Source of the DNA: Cryptomeria japonica
Lineage: Eukaryota; Streptophyta; Pinopsida; Cupressales; Cupressaceae
Reading direction: 5' to 3'
Length of the DNA: 64,000 nt
NCBI RefSeq assembly: GCF_030272615.1
Contig: NC_081410.1
Span: forward strand, 259,499,533-259,563,532
Translations under genes and position numbers: made by a program
The notes under the pieces: generated by a model
What the model was told of the DNA's origin: nothing
The model's input: only the letters and a program-made list of their open reading frames with translations
Databases searched by the model: none
In this document: in pieces, positions 46,338 through 59,200 of the stretch
How positions within the stretch are numbered: position 1 is the stretch's first letter
How the letters are laid out: every line of letters starts with the position of its first letter

Positions 46338-49300
46338 ATGTATAAGAGGGATGCACCGAAACTGAACAAGTCAAGTTTCTCTACATGGCAAAAAAGGATG
46401 AAGTTGCACCTATCAGGAGTTGGAGAATATGTTGTATATTATCTGGAGAATGATTTCATCACACCGAGCACCTATCCAATGACAATGGAAGAGATAAAGG
46501 CAAAGCAAGAACATATCCAAGCAATGATTGAAATAACATCTGCATTGACCGACTCAAAGTTTAATGATCTAGAAGGCTGCAATGATGCAAAGGCTATGTG
46601 GGATAAGCTCACATCAGTATATGGAGGAGATGAACATGTTCAAAGAGAAAAAGTAGATAGTCTAAGAGGGCAACTTGAATCTATGAGGATGAATGAAGGT
46701 GAGAACATAACCCAGTACAGTACAAGACTAAAGGAGATTGTCAATCAAATCAAAGGAGCAGGTGGAACTATTGAAGAAAATGATATAACAAGTAAGTTGT
46801 TAAGAACCCTTCTACCATCTTATGCAATAAGAGTCTCTGCAATCAATGAATTGAGGTCTGTACCTAATATGCTAGTTTCTTTAGATGCTACTATTGGAAA
46901 GCTACATGCATTTGAGTTAAGTAACTTTGATAACAGTGGATCTTCGGTAAATAAAGTTGAATCTGCATTTAGTTCTTTTCATCTTGATGAATCTATTGAT
47001 TACAATGAAAGAAAGTATAAGTACTCTGAAGGAGATTAGAGTGGAGCAAGTGAAAGATTTTGTAAGAACATGGAAGAAGTACACAAACTGTATGAGGAAA
47101 TCAGAAAGCACGAAGAGTTTGAAGCACTACTAGCCAGAAGGTTACCGACAGGCAAAGGTAAGTATAAAGGAAAACTACCTTTGAAATGTTTCAATTGTGA
47201 TAAAATAGGACAGATGGCTTCTAACTGTCCTGACAAATAATCTATTGAAAAGAGAGATTACCGAGATGACAAATAGAAAGACAATCATTACAAAGGACAC
47301 TGAGACTTTAGAAGAAGAGATAGAAAGACATGCTTAATAGCTGATGAGGAATCCAATGATGATAAATCAGATGAAACTAATACAGAGGAAGTAGTTTATG
47401 TGGCTATCAAAGATGGATCAAATGAAGAAAGGTATGAAGAAAAAGCCCTAATATCTCATGTAAATACTAATGATTCTTGGATCATAGATAGTGGATGCTC
47501 ACATCATATGACAGGAGATAAACACAAGTTTGTTATGTTAGAAGATTATGATGGAGGCTATGCAAGATTTGGTAATGATGCACCATGTCCAGTGAAAGGT
47601 AAAGGATCTATAACACTTCTTGACAATGCAAGATGCAATGATGTCTATTGGGTTGAAGGTTTGAAATACAATTTGTTGAGTGTAGCACAACTAAACAATA
47701 CAGGTTACCGAATAGAATTTCAGAAGGGAATTATCAAAGTTCATGACAAGAATGGAAAGTTAGCTGCTACCAGGACACAAAAAAAGGTAACACATTTCAC
47801 CTTGACTCAACTCAGAACAAGTGTTTGTATGCAAAAATAAATGATACCTAGTTATGGCATAAAAGGTTTTGTCATGTAAATTTTGATAATGTGATCAAAA
47901 TAAGAAAGAAGCACTGAGTAAGAGGTCTACCGAGTCTTGAAAAGCCTGAGAATGCTATGTGCCAAGGATGCCAGATGGGTAAGATGACAAGATCAAGCTT
48001 TACAAGTAAGTATTACACTTCTAAGGGAATTTTAGATCATGTGCACACTGATCTTTGTGGTCCTATGAAAGTTCAAAGTTATTATGGTGATAAATATTTC
48101 ATATTATTTGTGGATGACTATTCAAGGATGATGTCGGTTATGTTTTTAAAAGAAAAATCAGATTCTTTTCAAATGTTTAAATGGTACAAGGCAAGAGCTG
48201 AAAATGAAACAAGAAGACAACTGAAATGTCTTAGATCAGATAGAGGAGGAGAGTTCACATCTAATGAGTTCAACTTATTCTACAATGATCATGGTATTAA
48301 AAGACAAGTCTCTGCACCGAGAACTCCACAGCGGAATGGAATAGCTGAGAGAAGAAACAAATCTATTGTGGATTGTGCTAGAACACTAATATTGAAAAGA
48401 AAGTGCCACAAACATTTTGGAGACAAGCAATAAGCACAGTAGTTTACACCTTGAACCGAGTACAACTGAAGAAAGGTACTTTGAAGAAACCATATGAAAC
48501 CTGGTAAGATAAGAAACCTAATGTAAGTTATTTTAAAATCTTTGGAAGTAGATGCTATGTACACAAAGATGATAGAAATGGCAAGTTTGATCAGAAAAGT
48601 GAAGAAGGAACATTTCTAGGTTATTCTTCTAGAAGCAAAGCATTTAAATGTCTAATCAAATCATCTAACAAAATAGTAGAAAGTGCAAATGTTAAAATTG
48701 ATGAATTTGCATAAAGAAATGATGAAGGAAATTCCAAAGAACCAGAAGATTACGATGAATTTGTCTATATTCAATCGACAAGTTTTACCGAGAAAATTGT
48801 TGAAGAAAATATCCAGTTACCGAGTGATGAAGAAGATCATACAAAGCCTACCGAGCCTGTATTAGCCATGTATGTCAGAAGACATCATGCACCAAGTCAT
48901 ATTATAGGAGATAAGGATGATCCAGTGATGACAAGGAACAAACTGAAACAGAACACATGTCTGATATCTGAATTTGAACCGAGAATAGTGAAAGAGGCAT
49001 TTAACAGTGAAGATTGGATAAAAGCTATGATAGAAGAGATTGATCAAATCAAGAAGAATGACACATGGACACTAATCCCAAGACCAAAGGACAAAAATGC
49101 AATCGGTACAAAGGATTTTCAAAAACAAGCTAAATGAAAAAGGAGAGGTCATTTGAAATAAATCAACACTAGTTTGCAAAGGTTATGCTCAAGAAGAAGG
49201 AATTGATTATGGTGAAACTTTTGCACCTTTGGCTAGACTTGAAGGAGTAAGAACATTTTTGGCATATGCTGCTTTCAAAAACTTCAAGTTATATCAAATG

Positions 49301-50495
49301 GATGTCAAATCTGCATTTCTGAATGGAATATTAGAAGAAGAAGTTTTTATTGAACAACCTGAAGGATTTGTTGAAGACAATAATAAAGATCAGGTATGTA
49401 AATTGAACAAACCATTATATGGTCTGAAACAAGCACCTAGAGCATGGTATGAAAGATTGCACTCTTATTTGATTAAGATTGGTTTTATAAGGACAAGTGA
49501 GAACAACAATATGTACATGAAGAATGATGAAAATGGAATACTGATCTCAGCCATATTTGTTGATGATATTATATTTTGTGGAAATGACTCTCTTTGTAAG
49601 AACTTTGGAAATGAAATAAGCAAAGAATTTGAGATGTCATTAATCGGTGAGATAAACTATTTTATAGGTTTACAAATACTGCAAATGAAAAATGAGATTT
49701 TCATTACTCAATCCAAGTACATAAAGAAAATTTTGAAGAAATTTGGAATGGAGGATTCAAAACTAGTAAGTACTCCTATGACTACCAACTCTAAACTATC
49801 AAAGAATGATGAATCTGCATCTATTGATGAGACACTTTACCGATCCATGATTGGAAAGCTACAATATGTTGTTCACAGCAAACCAGACATAGCACATGCA
49901 GTAGGTATAGTTGCAAGATTCTCTGCAGATCCTAAGGAAACACACATGAAAGCAATCAAAAGAATTTTTAGATACTTGAAAGGCACAGAGGATTATGGCT
50001 TAGTATATCAGAAAGGAAATGATTTTGATTTAAAAGTGTATACTGATGCTGATTGGACAGGCAACATTGACGACAGGAAAAGCACAAGTGGAGGAGCTTT
50101 CTTTTTAGGAGAAAGACTAGTGAGTTCGCTTAGCAAGAAACAAGGATGTGTTTCACAGTCAACAGCAGAAGCTGAATACGTTGCTGCAGCATTGAATTGT
50201 ACCAACATTGCATGGATCAAACAACTATTGGAAGGAATAAATGAGAAATTTATCGAGCCAGTAACTATATTTTGTGACAATATTAGTGTCATTAACATTT
50301 CAAAGAGTTCTGTTATGCACTCTAAGACAAAGCACATCTCTATCAAATATCATTATCTTAGAGAAGAAAGTGGTGTTGGAGTATGTTAGCACAAAGGAAC
50401 AAATAGCAGATATCTTCACCAAGCCACTACCAAGGGACACTTTTGAATATCTCAGAAGTAAGTTAGGGGTCCTACCCCTATCTTCTACTCACTAA
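46338..50495 (+). pseudogene. Copia B gag-pol polyprotein (broken)
   Basis: ATG 46338 (MYKRDAPKLNKSSFSTW). Gag runs open to 47037. The knuckle at about 47187-47230 has Gln (CAG 47211) for its His, so zinc binding should fail. Protease WIIDSGCSHHM is at about 47480, integrase at about 47990-48430 (HTDLCGP, SDRGGEF, NGIAERRN), reverse transcriptase from about 48960 with FVDD at about 49557, and RNase H at about 50035 (DADW intact, unlike copia A). Stops include 47037, 47238, 47274, 47849 and 48713. Frameshifts occur near 47790, 48395, 49113 (two bases lost in GTKW) and 50365 (a 14-base deletion relative to copia A). It ends in the same [10 protein letters not shown] as copia A. Confidence 0.95.
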
Positions 50496-50940
50496 CTGAG
50501 TTCGGTGAAAGCATCAATTCAATGACTCTATCGAATATCTTTTTAGAGTTTATGTTGATTTACACACTTTAGGATGTTTTCTAAAGGTGTGCAGGAAATA
50601 ATGCAAGAAATAGTACAGGAAATAATGCAGGATACAATATAGGGAACAAGAATTGAAGGCAAAATACTCTGACCGAGACTCAGTTGATACACAACAGCAG
50701 GAATTCATTTCATACAGGATGAAATTATGTTTTAATTTTTTACTTTTTGGTATTGTTGTCAAAGGGGGAGAAGACTGACTAAAAAGACTGAAACTGAAGA
50801 AGAGAAGATTGAAAAAAAAGGAGAAGTCTAATGTATGGGGGAGAATTCTGATGACAGCAAGAGAGCATTTCAGCATTTCAGAATCACAACAATCCAAATC
50901 TTTTTAAGGTCAAATCAATTAGTTTTGCCATCAATGCCAA

Positions 50941-50950
50941 AGGGGGAGAT
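50941..50950 (+). other. Polypurine tract of copia B
   Basis: AGGGGGAGAT directly before the 3' LTR, identical to copia A. Confidence 0.85.
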
Positions 50951-52476
50951 TGTTGGCATTTGGCATTATAAAAGACAATGGGAGATTGTTGGCATTTCAA
51001 TAAGGATATTGAGAAGGTTGTTGATGATTATAGATATAACTGATTAAGGATGTTTACTGTCTTGATATTATTATTTTGTCATTGATGTCAAGATATTGAT
51101 TTTCTAATTCAATATGATGTTGCCATATCTTGAGAAGTATGATTTGTAGAATATAAAGATGTCGGTAAAAGACACAGAAAGAATATGATGAATAAGGGGA
51201 TGAATAAGATATTCAATGGGCAACTATTATCAAGTCAGACAATGATGAGATCATGATGTTTAGATTGTTTTAACATCATACATATGTTGTAAATTGTAAG
51301 GTTAATACTATACTATGTTACCGAGCAAAGAACCTAGTCGGTAAACCCTAAGATTGTCGCTATCGGTTAATGAAGGCAGAATGTCTACCGAGTGAAATTT
51401 AGTATTTACCGAGTTATTACCAAGTTGTTACCGAGTTGTAACCGAGCTGTAGCAAAATATATTAAATGGTTACATGCGTTATTTAATGAAGGAAGCTGAT
51501 GAGCTGGAACTGATTAAATGATTGGTATGTCGTGCATGAAGTTTGTTAATGAATCTATGGCAAAGGAAAATCGGCATGAAGATCTACAGCTTAGATTGAA
51601 CCGCAATACCCTAGCACAAGTTCCAAGGCAGGGTAAAATGTTTTTAGATCGAAGGATACATTGAACCTGGTCAAATTTTGAAGATCTGATGGCTATGATT
51701 GATCATGGGAAATGTGATCAAGGAGATTAAGTGGTTAGCTAATTGTTTATCAATAGGGAACTATTGATAAACAATGTATGCGGGAAAATGTATGCACAGG
51801 GATGCTACATATTGATTACCGAGCACAAAAGCTTGAAGACCTGTTTGAATAACAGATTATAGAAGCCCAGCAGATGGACAAGATTAGTTCTATGTCTAGA
51901 TTGTATTGAGCAAATAAGAATCTGCTTTAGCATTTTAGATGTGAAGTTCCAGATAGATTTTTGTTACTATTATTTTGTGAAAGTGACAGAAAATCTCTTA
52001 ACTGAGTGTACTTAATAGTCTTATTTGTAAAACCCTCTAGCAAGGTGACATTCTGATTGAGTGTTTGAAATCCTTTAACAAGGTCACTTCTAACAAGGTG
52101 AAGATCCTAACAAATCTGAGGGAAATCCCTTAACCGGGTCACATCTAGCAATGTGTTTGTAATCTTTAACAGGATTTTCTTTTAACCGAGCTTAATCTAG
52201 AAGAGTATATTTCTTAGTGGGTCCGAAATCCCACAGTGGTTTTTCCCTATTTGGGTTTCTACGTTAAATCTCTTGTTATGAGGTTTATGATGTTTATATG
52301 CTTTTGAGTTTGCATGTTTAGCAGTTTTGGTTATATTATTGAAGTATATGTTACCGAGGTTGAATCTGATGTTTTTATGGAAGATTAAGTTTGTATGATT
52401 CACCCCCCCAACCCCCCCCCCCCTCTCATCTTGTTGGCTATTGGATCTGTACTTACATTAAGTATCAGAACTATTA
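50951..52476 (+). repeat. Copia B 3' LTR
   Basis: Full-length LTR from TGTTGGCATTTGGC to GAACTATTA. Shares the CCGAG-rich U3 block (about 51385-51450), the AACAAGGT repeats and a C-rich run interrupted by AA at 52403-52424. TATA is altered to TATCAATAG. Confidence 0.93.
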
Positions 52477-52481
52477 CAAGG

Positions 52482-53327
52482 TTTGTTTAGTCAAGTTGTT
52501 CTTCAGTTTTTCTTTTTGAAACTTATGTTCAGTGACTTTTTTTATTTGCCTTGGGGTTCTTTGGAGGTTGTGTAGTGTCATAAGGAAGAGTGACTTTCAA
52601 GTGGGGGCCGCACCCAAAGAGGTTAGTAGGGTAACCCATCGAAAGTTGTTTTAAGTAAGTGATAACTAAATTAATTAATTGGGTTTGGGTTTCTAAAATT
52701 AATCAAGATTAATTATGCCTCGCTTATGGTTGAGTGCTACTACAGACTTAGGATGCAGTGGGAAGGCCCGGAATGGCAAACCAACTACCTTGTCTTCACG
52801 AAAGGTTTGTTGGGTCCGCATGAGACATGGATGGGGGCCGGAGGTTGAGGAGAGGCTACCAAGGTAGCCAAGGATGGGGGTCGGGGCCTATGGAGGCCTG
52901 CCAAGGTAACCCATACTAGCTATGTGATGACACTCTTCCCTTATGTTCACTAGTGTGTAGTCATGTGTTGGCTTTACTTGGAGCACTCTTGTGAGAGTCA
53001 TGTTTTTATGCTTATATCTTGTGTGAGTACATGATGTACATGTGAGACCATGTGATTCTTTGTTATGGCTTGCTTGAGGGCCTTAGTACTATCTCCTAGC
53101 ACGGAGGGGTGGTTCCTTTTTGGGCCACATGGTTGGGTGGTATTGCCACTTTCCATTGGGTATTTTGTTCATGCCTTCTTGCAATGGATCAGCTTCGCAG
53201 GTGCTCCAGATGTTTCTCTTGGATTCATTTCATTCAGTGGTACCAGTTGGAACCTCTTTATTTCCTTGGATCATTTTTGTACCTCTTGGACCCTTACGTG
53301 GCAATTGGAACCTCTTTATTTCCATAT
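52482..53327. other. Intergenic sequence with short direct repeats
   Basis: Part of the ancestral sequence between copia B and solo LTR C. A dimer of about 45 bp at 52827-52910 begins GGATGGGGG(C/T)CGG and ends CCAAGGTA(G/A)CC. A 19-bp direct repeat TTGGAACCTCTTTATTTCC occurs at about 53248 and 53305. Overlapping frames at 53065-53422 show no family signal and are not called as genes. Confidence 0.5.
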
Positions 53328-54299
53328 GTTATTGTTGGCATTATAACAGACAAGGAGAGATTGTTGGCATTTCAATAAGGATATTGAGAAGGTTGTTGAT
53401 GATTATGGATATAACTGATTAAGGATGTTTACTGTCTTAATATTATTATTTGGTCATTGATGTCAAGAAATTGATTTTCTAATTCAGTATGATGTTGCCA
53501 TATCTTAAGTATGATTTGATGAGAACAAAGATGTCGGTAAAAGACACAAAAAGATTCTGATGAATAAGGGGAGAAATAAGTTATTCAATGGGCAACTATT
53601 ACCGATTTAGACAATGATGAGATCACGATGTTTAGATTGTTTTGATATCCTACATATGTTGTTGATTGTAAGGTTAATACTATACTATGTTACCGAGCAA
53701 GGAACCTAGTCGGTAAACCCTAAGGAACCTAGTCAGTAAACCCTAAGGTTATCGCTATCGATTAATGAAGGTGGAATGTCTACCGAGTGAAGTTTAGTAT
53801 TTACCGAGTTGCAATTGAGCTGTAATAGAATGCATTCAATGATTAAAAGCGTTATTTAATGAAGGAAGCTGATGAGCTGGAATTGATTAAATGATTGGTA
53901 TGTCGTGCATGAAGTTTGTTAAAGAATCTATGGCAATGGACAATCAACAGAAAGATCTTGTTATCACTGTTTAAAAAATGGGTTTTCTTTCCCTATAATC
54001 GGCTAAGTTTTTGAAATTTTGAGTTAGACACACTATCAAATGCCTCAAGTCTATGTTAGGTCTTAAGGGTTTAGAGTTTCAATTTTAAATCGCTCAATGT
54101 TTGATCAAAAACCTTGTGGTTTCTATTCCTGTGTTACTTTATCCACTTAAGTAATGGGTCTCGGGGTTGTAAGAGGTGTCCCCCCATGTCTTTTCCATAG
54201 GCGGTCATTTGAATTAATTGTAAAAATTCATGCCTTATGTCTTTTCTTCCTAATGTTGTCGAGCCCAGTAAGTTGCATGTAGCTCTCAGATAGATCTAT

Positions 54300-55885
54300 G
54301 GTTTTCGCTATTTCGTTAGGCGAAGTTGCGCGTGGTTTAAGACTCAGAAAATGGCGAAAGGGAAATACGTTCTAAATGGTGTATTTGGTCTGGTTTAAAA
54401 TGGCTTCATCTCGTTCAAGATCTAACGGCTGGCGTTATTTCGCAGCCAAAACTTGCAAGTGAAATACCTTTCGCGAAATGGCGAAAGCGTTTAGTGGGAC
54501 CCTGCAGCGAAGACTTTCTAAGTGACTAAAAGGTGATCAAGTCCAATTTGATCCAACAGTTCGCGCTATTTCGTGGCTGATAGATGCTCGAAGGTTATGC
54601 TCTGTGAAACAGTGAAAAGGTTTTTTGGTCTGCAAAAAGGGAGTTTTTATAAGGGCATAACAGGTGTGCAAGTTTCATTTGATCTGACGATTAGCGCAGC
54701 TTCACAGGAGGAAGATGCTTGACAGTTAGTTTTTGCGAAGTAGCGAAATGACATGGCGCTCCAAGCAGACGGCCCAGCTAGTTGAGAGGGCGAGTAAGAT
54801 GATGGCACGTGGCAGAAGATCAAAATAGTTAGCAAGTCAGATCTAAGGATTAAAAGGTGGGTCCCAGAGGTGAGTCATGCCATGGGATAAGAAATGACCT
54901 GGCAGATACAGGTGTCAAGGATGAGGTGGAATCCCGTGTTTTCTCTCAGCAAATGAAAGGTTGACACGTCAGTTTAAAAGGTGACTAGATGTCAGGTGGA
55001 TGGAGTTTGAGTTAGAGGGCCCACGTCTATCGAATTCAGTTAAGTTGTTAAGCACTGAGCAAGTCAAATATAATCCAACGGCCCACGTGAATTCGCAATG
55101 GTAAAGTGCTCGTGTTTTATGCCTTGTGAAATAGCGAAAAGGTTTTTGGGCCCCGAAGACGGATAAAGCATGAAGTTAAAAAAAGATCAACTCTGATTCA
55201 ATCTGACGGCCTGCGTTGTTTCGCAGCTGCCAACCAACCGAAGGATATGCTTCACGAAATAGCGAAAGGAAAAGGGGCTCATCCAGGTGTAATGCTATAT
55301 GGTGACGTGTCCATGGACACGTGGTTTTAGAAGAAGTTGAGGGCCCGCCAAGGTGTAACCGGCGGTTATAAGGGAAAGACACGTGGCTAACATTGAACTA
55401 AACTCGAAGAGTTTTCTAAGGCTAATGGTTGACTGCCATGTGGTATTCAGTAACCAATGACAGAGCGGCTTAAGTGAAGCAAGCATAAAGGTACCCCTTA
55501 AAGGATGGTCATCTCCGATTTGATCCAACGCTTTGCGTTGTTTTGTGGCCCGAAGTTGAAAGTTGTTTAAGCTATGCGAAATAGCGAAAGACCGTTAGCA
55601 GTCAGGATAAAGGCGTGGTTAATGAAGAAGCTGACAATCCCAGTGAGAATTAAACGTCCAGCAGTTAAAGTTCCATCCAAAATCCTAGCGCAGCTTTGCG
55701 AAAGAAAAGTGCTCGGAGGATAAAGCCCGCAAAATGGCGAAAAGGAGGTGGGGCCTAATGCTAAGGCAAAGTTGTTTAAGTCGATGTAAAGGCCGATCAA
55801 GTTTCCTTTGATCGGACGGTTGGCGTGATTTCGTTTAACGAAATTGCCCAAAGGTTATGCTTTGTGAAATAGCGAAAGAGCGAAA
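54300..55885. repeat. Roughly 130-bp-period array with inverted GCGAAATAGCG-type arms
   Basis: At least nine degenerate units. Each has a left arm (TTTGATCCAACGG..GCGTTATTTCGC type) and, 20-30 bases on, a right arm (TATGC..TGCGAAATAGCGAAAGG type). The arms are partly inverse to each other (CGCTATTTCG against CGAAATAGCG). Left arms lie near 54306, 54431, 54562, 54692, 55085, 55214, 55534, 55688 and 55823. Most intervals are about 125-155 bp; the 393-bp gap is close to three periods and the 320-bp gap to two and a half. It ends just before the first possible start codon at 55857. Confidence 0.88.
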
Positions 55886-56138
55886 GGAAAGAATGTGCAA
55901 GTATGTTGTGACCCGTTGGAGCGAAAATTCGAATTCTCTCATGAATTCAATTCTAAAGGGACGGCCGAAGCATGTGGTATCAATGTCGCAGTTAAGAGCC
56001 TGGGTACCATATATGATCTCGTATCAACCAGATGAAGGTATCATTTTAAAGAATTATTGCAGAGGAGCGGTTGCAGAGCTATTTTCTTCAAATACAGAGC
56101 AAATTCATTTAGTTGCAGAGCGGATTCCTTCAAGCTAA
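55857..56138 (+). CDS. Small unrecognised frame in the 6.9-kb insertion
   Basis: 93 codons from ATG 55857 (another ATG at 55893), containing MSQLRAWVPYMISYQPDEG. The first dozen codons lie in the last array unit. It resembles no family known to me. It may be a real short protein, a first exon (a TTTGCAG acceptor-like site lies at about 56174-56180) or simply 5' untranslated sequence of the large gene downstream. Confidence 0.3.
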   Translation: MLCEIAKERKERMCKYVVTRWSENSNSLMNSILKGRPKHVVSMSQLRAWVPYMISYQPDEGIILKNYCRGAVAELFSSNTEQIHLVAERIPSS

Positions 56139-56254
56139 AATAGGTTTTCTTGTACTTTTGTGTGGTAATTCCTTTGCAGTGCGTGTTTATTGAGGTCTTG
56201 ATTTTGTAACAAAACCAGTTTGGGTAATAGTTTAAATTGCTTGCATATTTTAAG

Positions 56255-59200
56255 ATGGCACCTAAGAGAGAATTTTTCAGGGAAAGTTAATTACCAGGAA
56301 AGGGCCATTTGTGATGATTTTCTCGAACAGTTGACATTGTCAACTAATCAGGCATCGAAAGTGAAGGAATTAGTGCCAAGAGCTCCTCGTTTGAAAATAG
56401 GAGAGGGGTTATATGATAAGGGTAATTGGTTGAGAGATCCACAAGTTGGGTTGTCTGGGTTGGGGTTGTTCAAAGTTGGATTTGGCATGAGAAATTCCCC
56501 AGCCCCGCAGAATAGCATCTGGGAGTTAGATGTTGGAAAATTGGTAGCTCAAGGAGTATTCATGGACATGGATCTCCTAACTCAGATTGCACATAATTAT
56601 GATCCAGTCACAAGGAGCATTAGGGATATAAATGGGAAAGCCCTCATTGAAATCAACAATGAGGAATTTAGAAGTGCTTTTGGCCTTAATGAGTTTACCA
56701 ATTTTCTGGAACCCATTAACTTCAAATCATTAGCTCAAGTATACAGTGCACAGAGGAACCACCTTAGAAATGGGCCTCTTAAGGAATTTTTTGTGAAGAT
56801 AGGTGGGTTGACAGTTGTAGGACCCAACACTAAAGAGCCCTTCTCATTGAGTCTATTCACCCTTAGGGCTAAGGGAGTGTATTGGTCACTTTGTCAGATT
56901 TTGGGAGAGGATGTTGAGGCAAATATGCCCAATCATTATGTGCTAATGATTGCTTAGATTTTGAATCCTTCTCTTGTAGTAACCTTTGATTATGCTTCTT
57001 TTATTACTGATGCTATCCATGGAGGGTTGATAGGAATAAAGAATGGAAAGGTTGATAGGCCTTCGGATGGTATTCACTCCTCATGCATCTGTTTTTGTTC
57101 AAAGGTGGTGATTATTTTTCAAGTGGAATGGACCTTATAAAAGAGAAGGATGGAGAAAAGATGCCAGTGCAACTATGGAGTATAGTGTTGTCATGGGACA
57201 GAGATGATGCCAGTTTCTTAAAATTTGATAAATATTTTGCATCAAAGATTAGGACTCTCCTCTGCTCAGAAAACCCAAGAATCCCCAAGGTTCTTTTGGA
57301 GTTTATTAGACCAAAGGAATTTGTAAAAAATATAACAATTGTTCATAATTGGGGTGATATTTACTTATACCCGGTTTCCACAGTTTTTAGAATATTTGGT
57401 TTCAGAGGCACTCCCTTTTTATTGCCCTATCAAGTCCCTCTCAAAGTGGGAAATGCAGAAATCATCAGACAAATTGGTAGCATGCAAGAGGCAGAGCTAA
57501 CAGGCAGGGGTAAAGGGACTATTTTCCCTACGGTTACTATAGCCCACCAATTTGTGATAACCAAGGGAGGTTGGAATTGTTTTGAGGATTTTCTTAAACC
57601 TTATCATTTGTCAACTGTAGTGTCCAGGTGTGCTGATCCTGAAGATTTCTTTAATGACATGTTTAGAAAGAGAGCAGTGTGCAGAGGTAGACCCCATCAG
57701 TTCCAGTTTCCTGAAGACCTCATTAGAAATGAGTTTGATCTAGATGAGCAAGAGCTGAGGAAGGAAAAATGGGTGGCTTATAAAAAGGCCTTAGATTTTG
57801 TACATCGGTTTGATACTAGTTATGACCCATTGTCTAGCTTTTTCCCTTTTGAGGAGAAAATAAAGTTTCTAATTCTTTGCTTTGAGGATGTAATGCAAAC
57901 TCTGAAAGAAAAGAGGGAGGTTGTGGTTAAAAACAACCCTGAAAAGGAAGAATGGTTTCAAGTAGGTTTGCCCCTACTAGAGCAATCCCTCCTGGTGACT
58001 ATACATTGCACAAGAAGTCTAATTATAGTGTGTTGATGCCTACAACAGGGGAGCCCTCTACCTCCAAAGGAAAGAGAAAGATACAAGATGTCATTGATAT
58101 CCAAGAGAGCCAAAAGAAGAAGAGTAGGAAAAGAGATACAATCTGATACACCCTTGTACTCTCCATCCCAATCCCCTATTCATATAGGAGATGAATAGGC
58201 AGCAGCTGAGCAGCTGATACAGTTAGGTAGCCTGCGAGAAATAGCTTACACATATGATGAAGTGAAGGAAGGAATGCCAGAAGAGCCCCCTGCTGCTCAG
58301 ATGAAAATCACTACCAATGAGTTTAAGGGCCAAGAGTGGGATCCTGAGATCAAGCAGGCCAGTGATGACTTCTTGGCTGACAATAACTTTGTTACATCAG
58401 GAGCATTCATGCAATTTGTATGGAAGCAAAATATTGATAAATACAATGCAATATGTGAGAAGAGAAAAGGTGAGCAACCTCACAAAGATCCAGCTCTGGT
58501 GGAGGAGGAAATAAAGCAAGAAATGATAGATGAGTTTAAAACCATCACTGCTGAGCAAGGAAGAGATATGGTGGCACAAGCTGGAGTACTCATTCTCCCT
58601 GAGTGGGACATAGCAGATGCCTTAGTATTGGAGGCAGTGAGGAAAGAAGCTAAACCCATGGAGGGAATCACTTTTAGCAAAGACAATGCTGCATTGGTCA
58701 TGTGGTCCCTTAAAAGAGATGAAAATAGGAGAAATAAGGACACCCTAGGGTCAAGTTACCTTGGCAGAATGATAGTAAAAAGAGTGGAAAACACAGGGGT
58801 GGTGGAAGCTGCTAGCACTGTGCTAGAAACTACAAAATTTAGTGTTGCAGTAGCAGAAAGAGAAGCTAAGGAAAAAGTAGACCTCCAAGTCAAGTTGGAG
58901 ACAATTTTGAAGGCTTACAACAGTGCTAAGGAAGAGGTAAGAGGTAAAGATAGCATCATTGCTAAGCTGCAAAGCTAGTTGACAGGACAGTACCATCAAG
59001 GTGAGTCTTCAACACTAATGATCTCCTCTTCTCCTGTAAGACCTTCACCTACCAGCCCCATCATTGAGTTCCCACCATCTCCAACACCTTCTAGCTCCCA
59101 AATGATTGAGATTACTCCCTAGGAATTGGAGAATTTAAAATAGGCTCAAGCCTTGTATGCAAAGAAGTATGAAGAAAGACTAAGGGCTACCATCTCAAGT

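Larger units (their letters stand above)
43405..52476 (+). mobile_element. Copia B: Ty1/copia element, same family as copia A
   Basis: 5' LTR 43405-46273 (interrupted by solo LTR D), gag-pol 46338-50495, purine tract 50941-50950, 3' LTR 50951-52476. The flanking duplication is imperfect: GAAGG (43400-43404) against CAAGG (52477-52481), and the last LTR bases read TA rather than CA. Removing solo LTR D and one CCCTA leaves a 5' LTR of about 1,535 bp, equal to that of copia A. The coding region aligns with copia A along its whole length and shares two of its stop codons. Confidence 0.93.

Noticed and set aside
53065-53422. Three overlapping frames of 89-100 codons
   Set aside because: Three frames open at once, no recognisable motif, and the last runs into the solo LTR; more likely chance.
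54300-55885. CRISPR-like array
   Set aside because: Units are degenerate, arms are inverted, spacing is about 130 bp and the context is a plant nuclear genome; not CRISPR.
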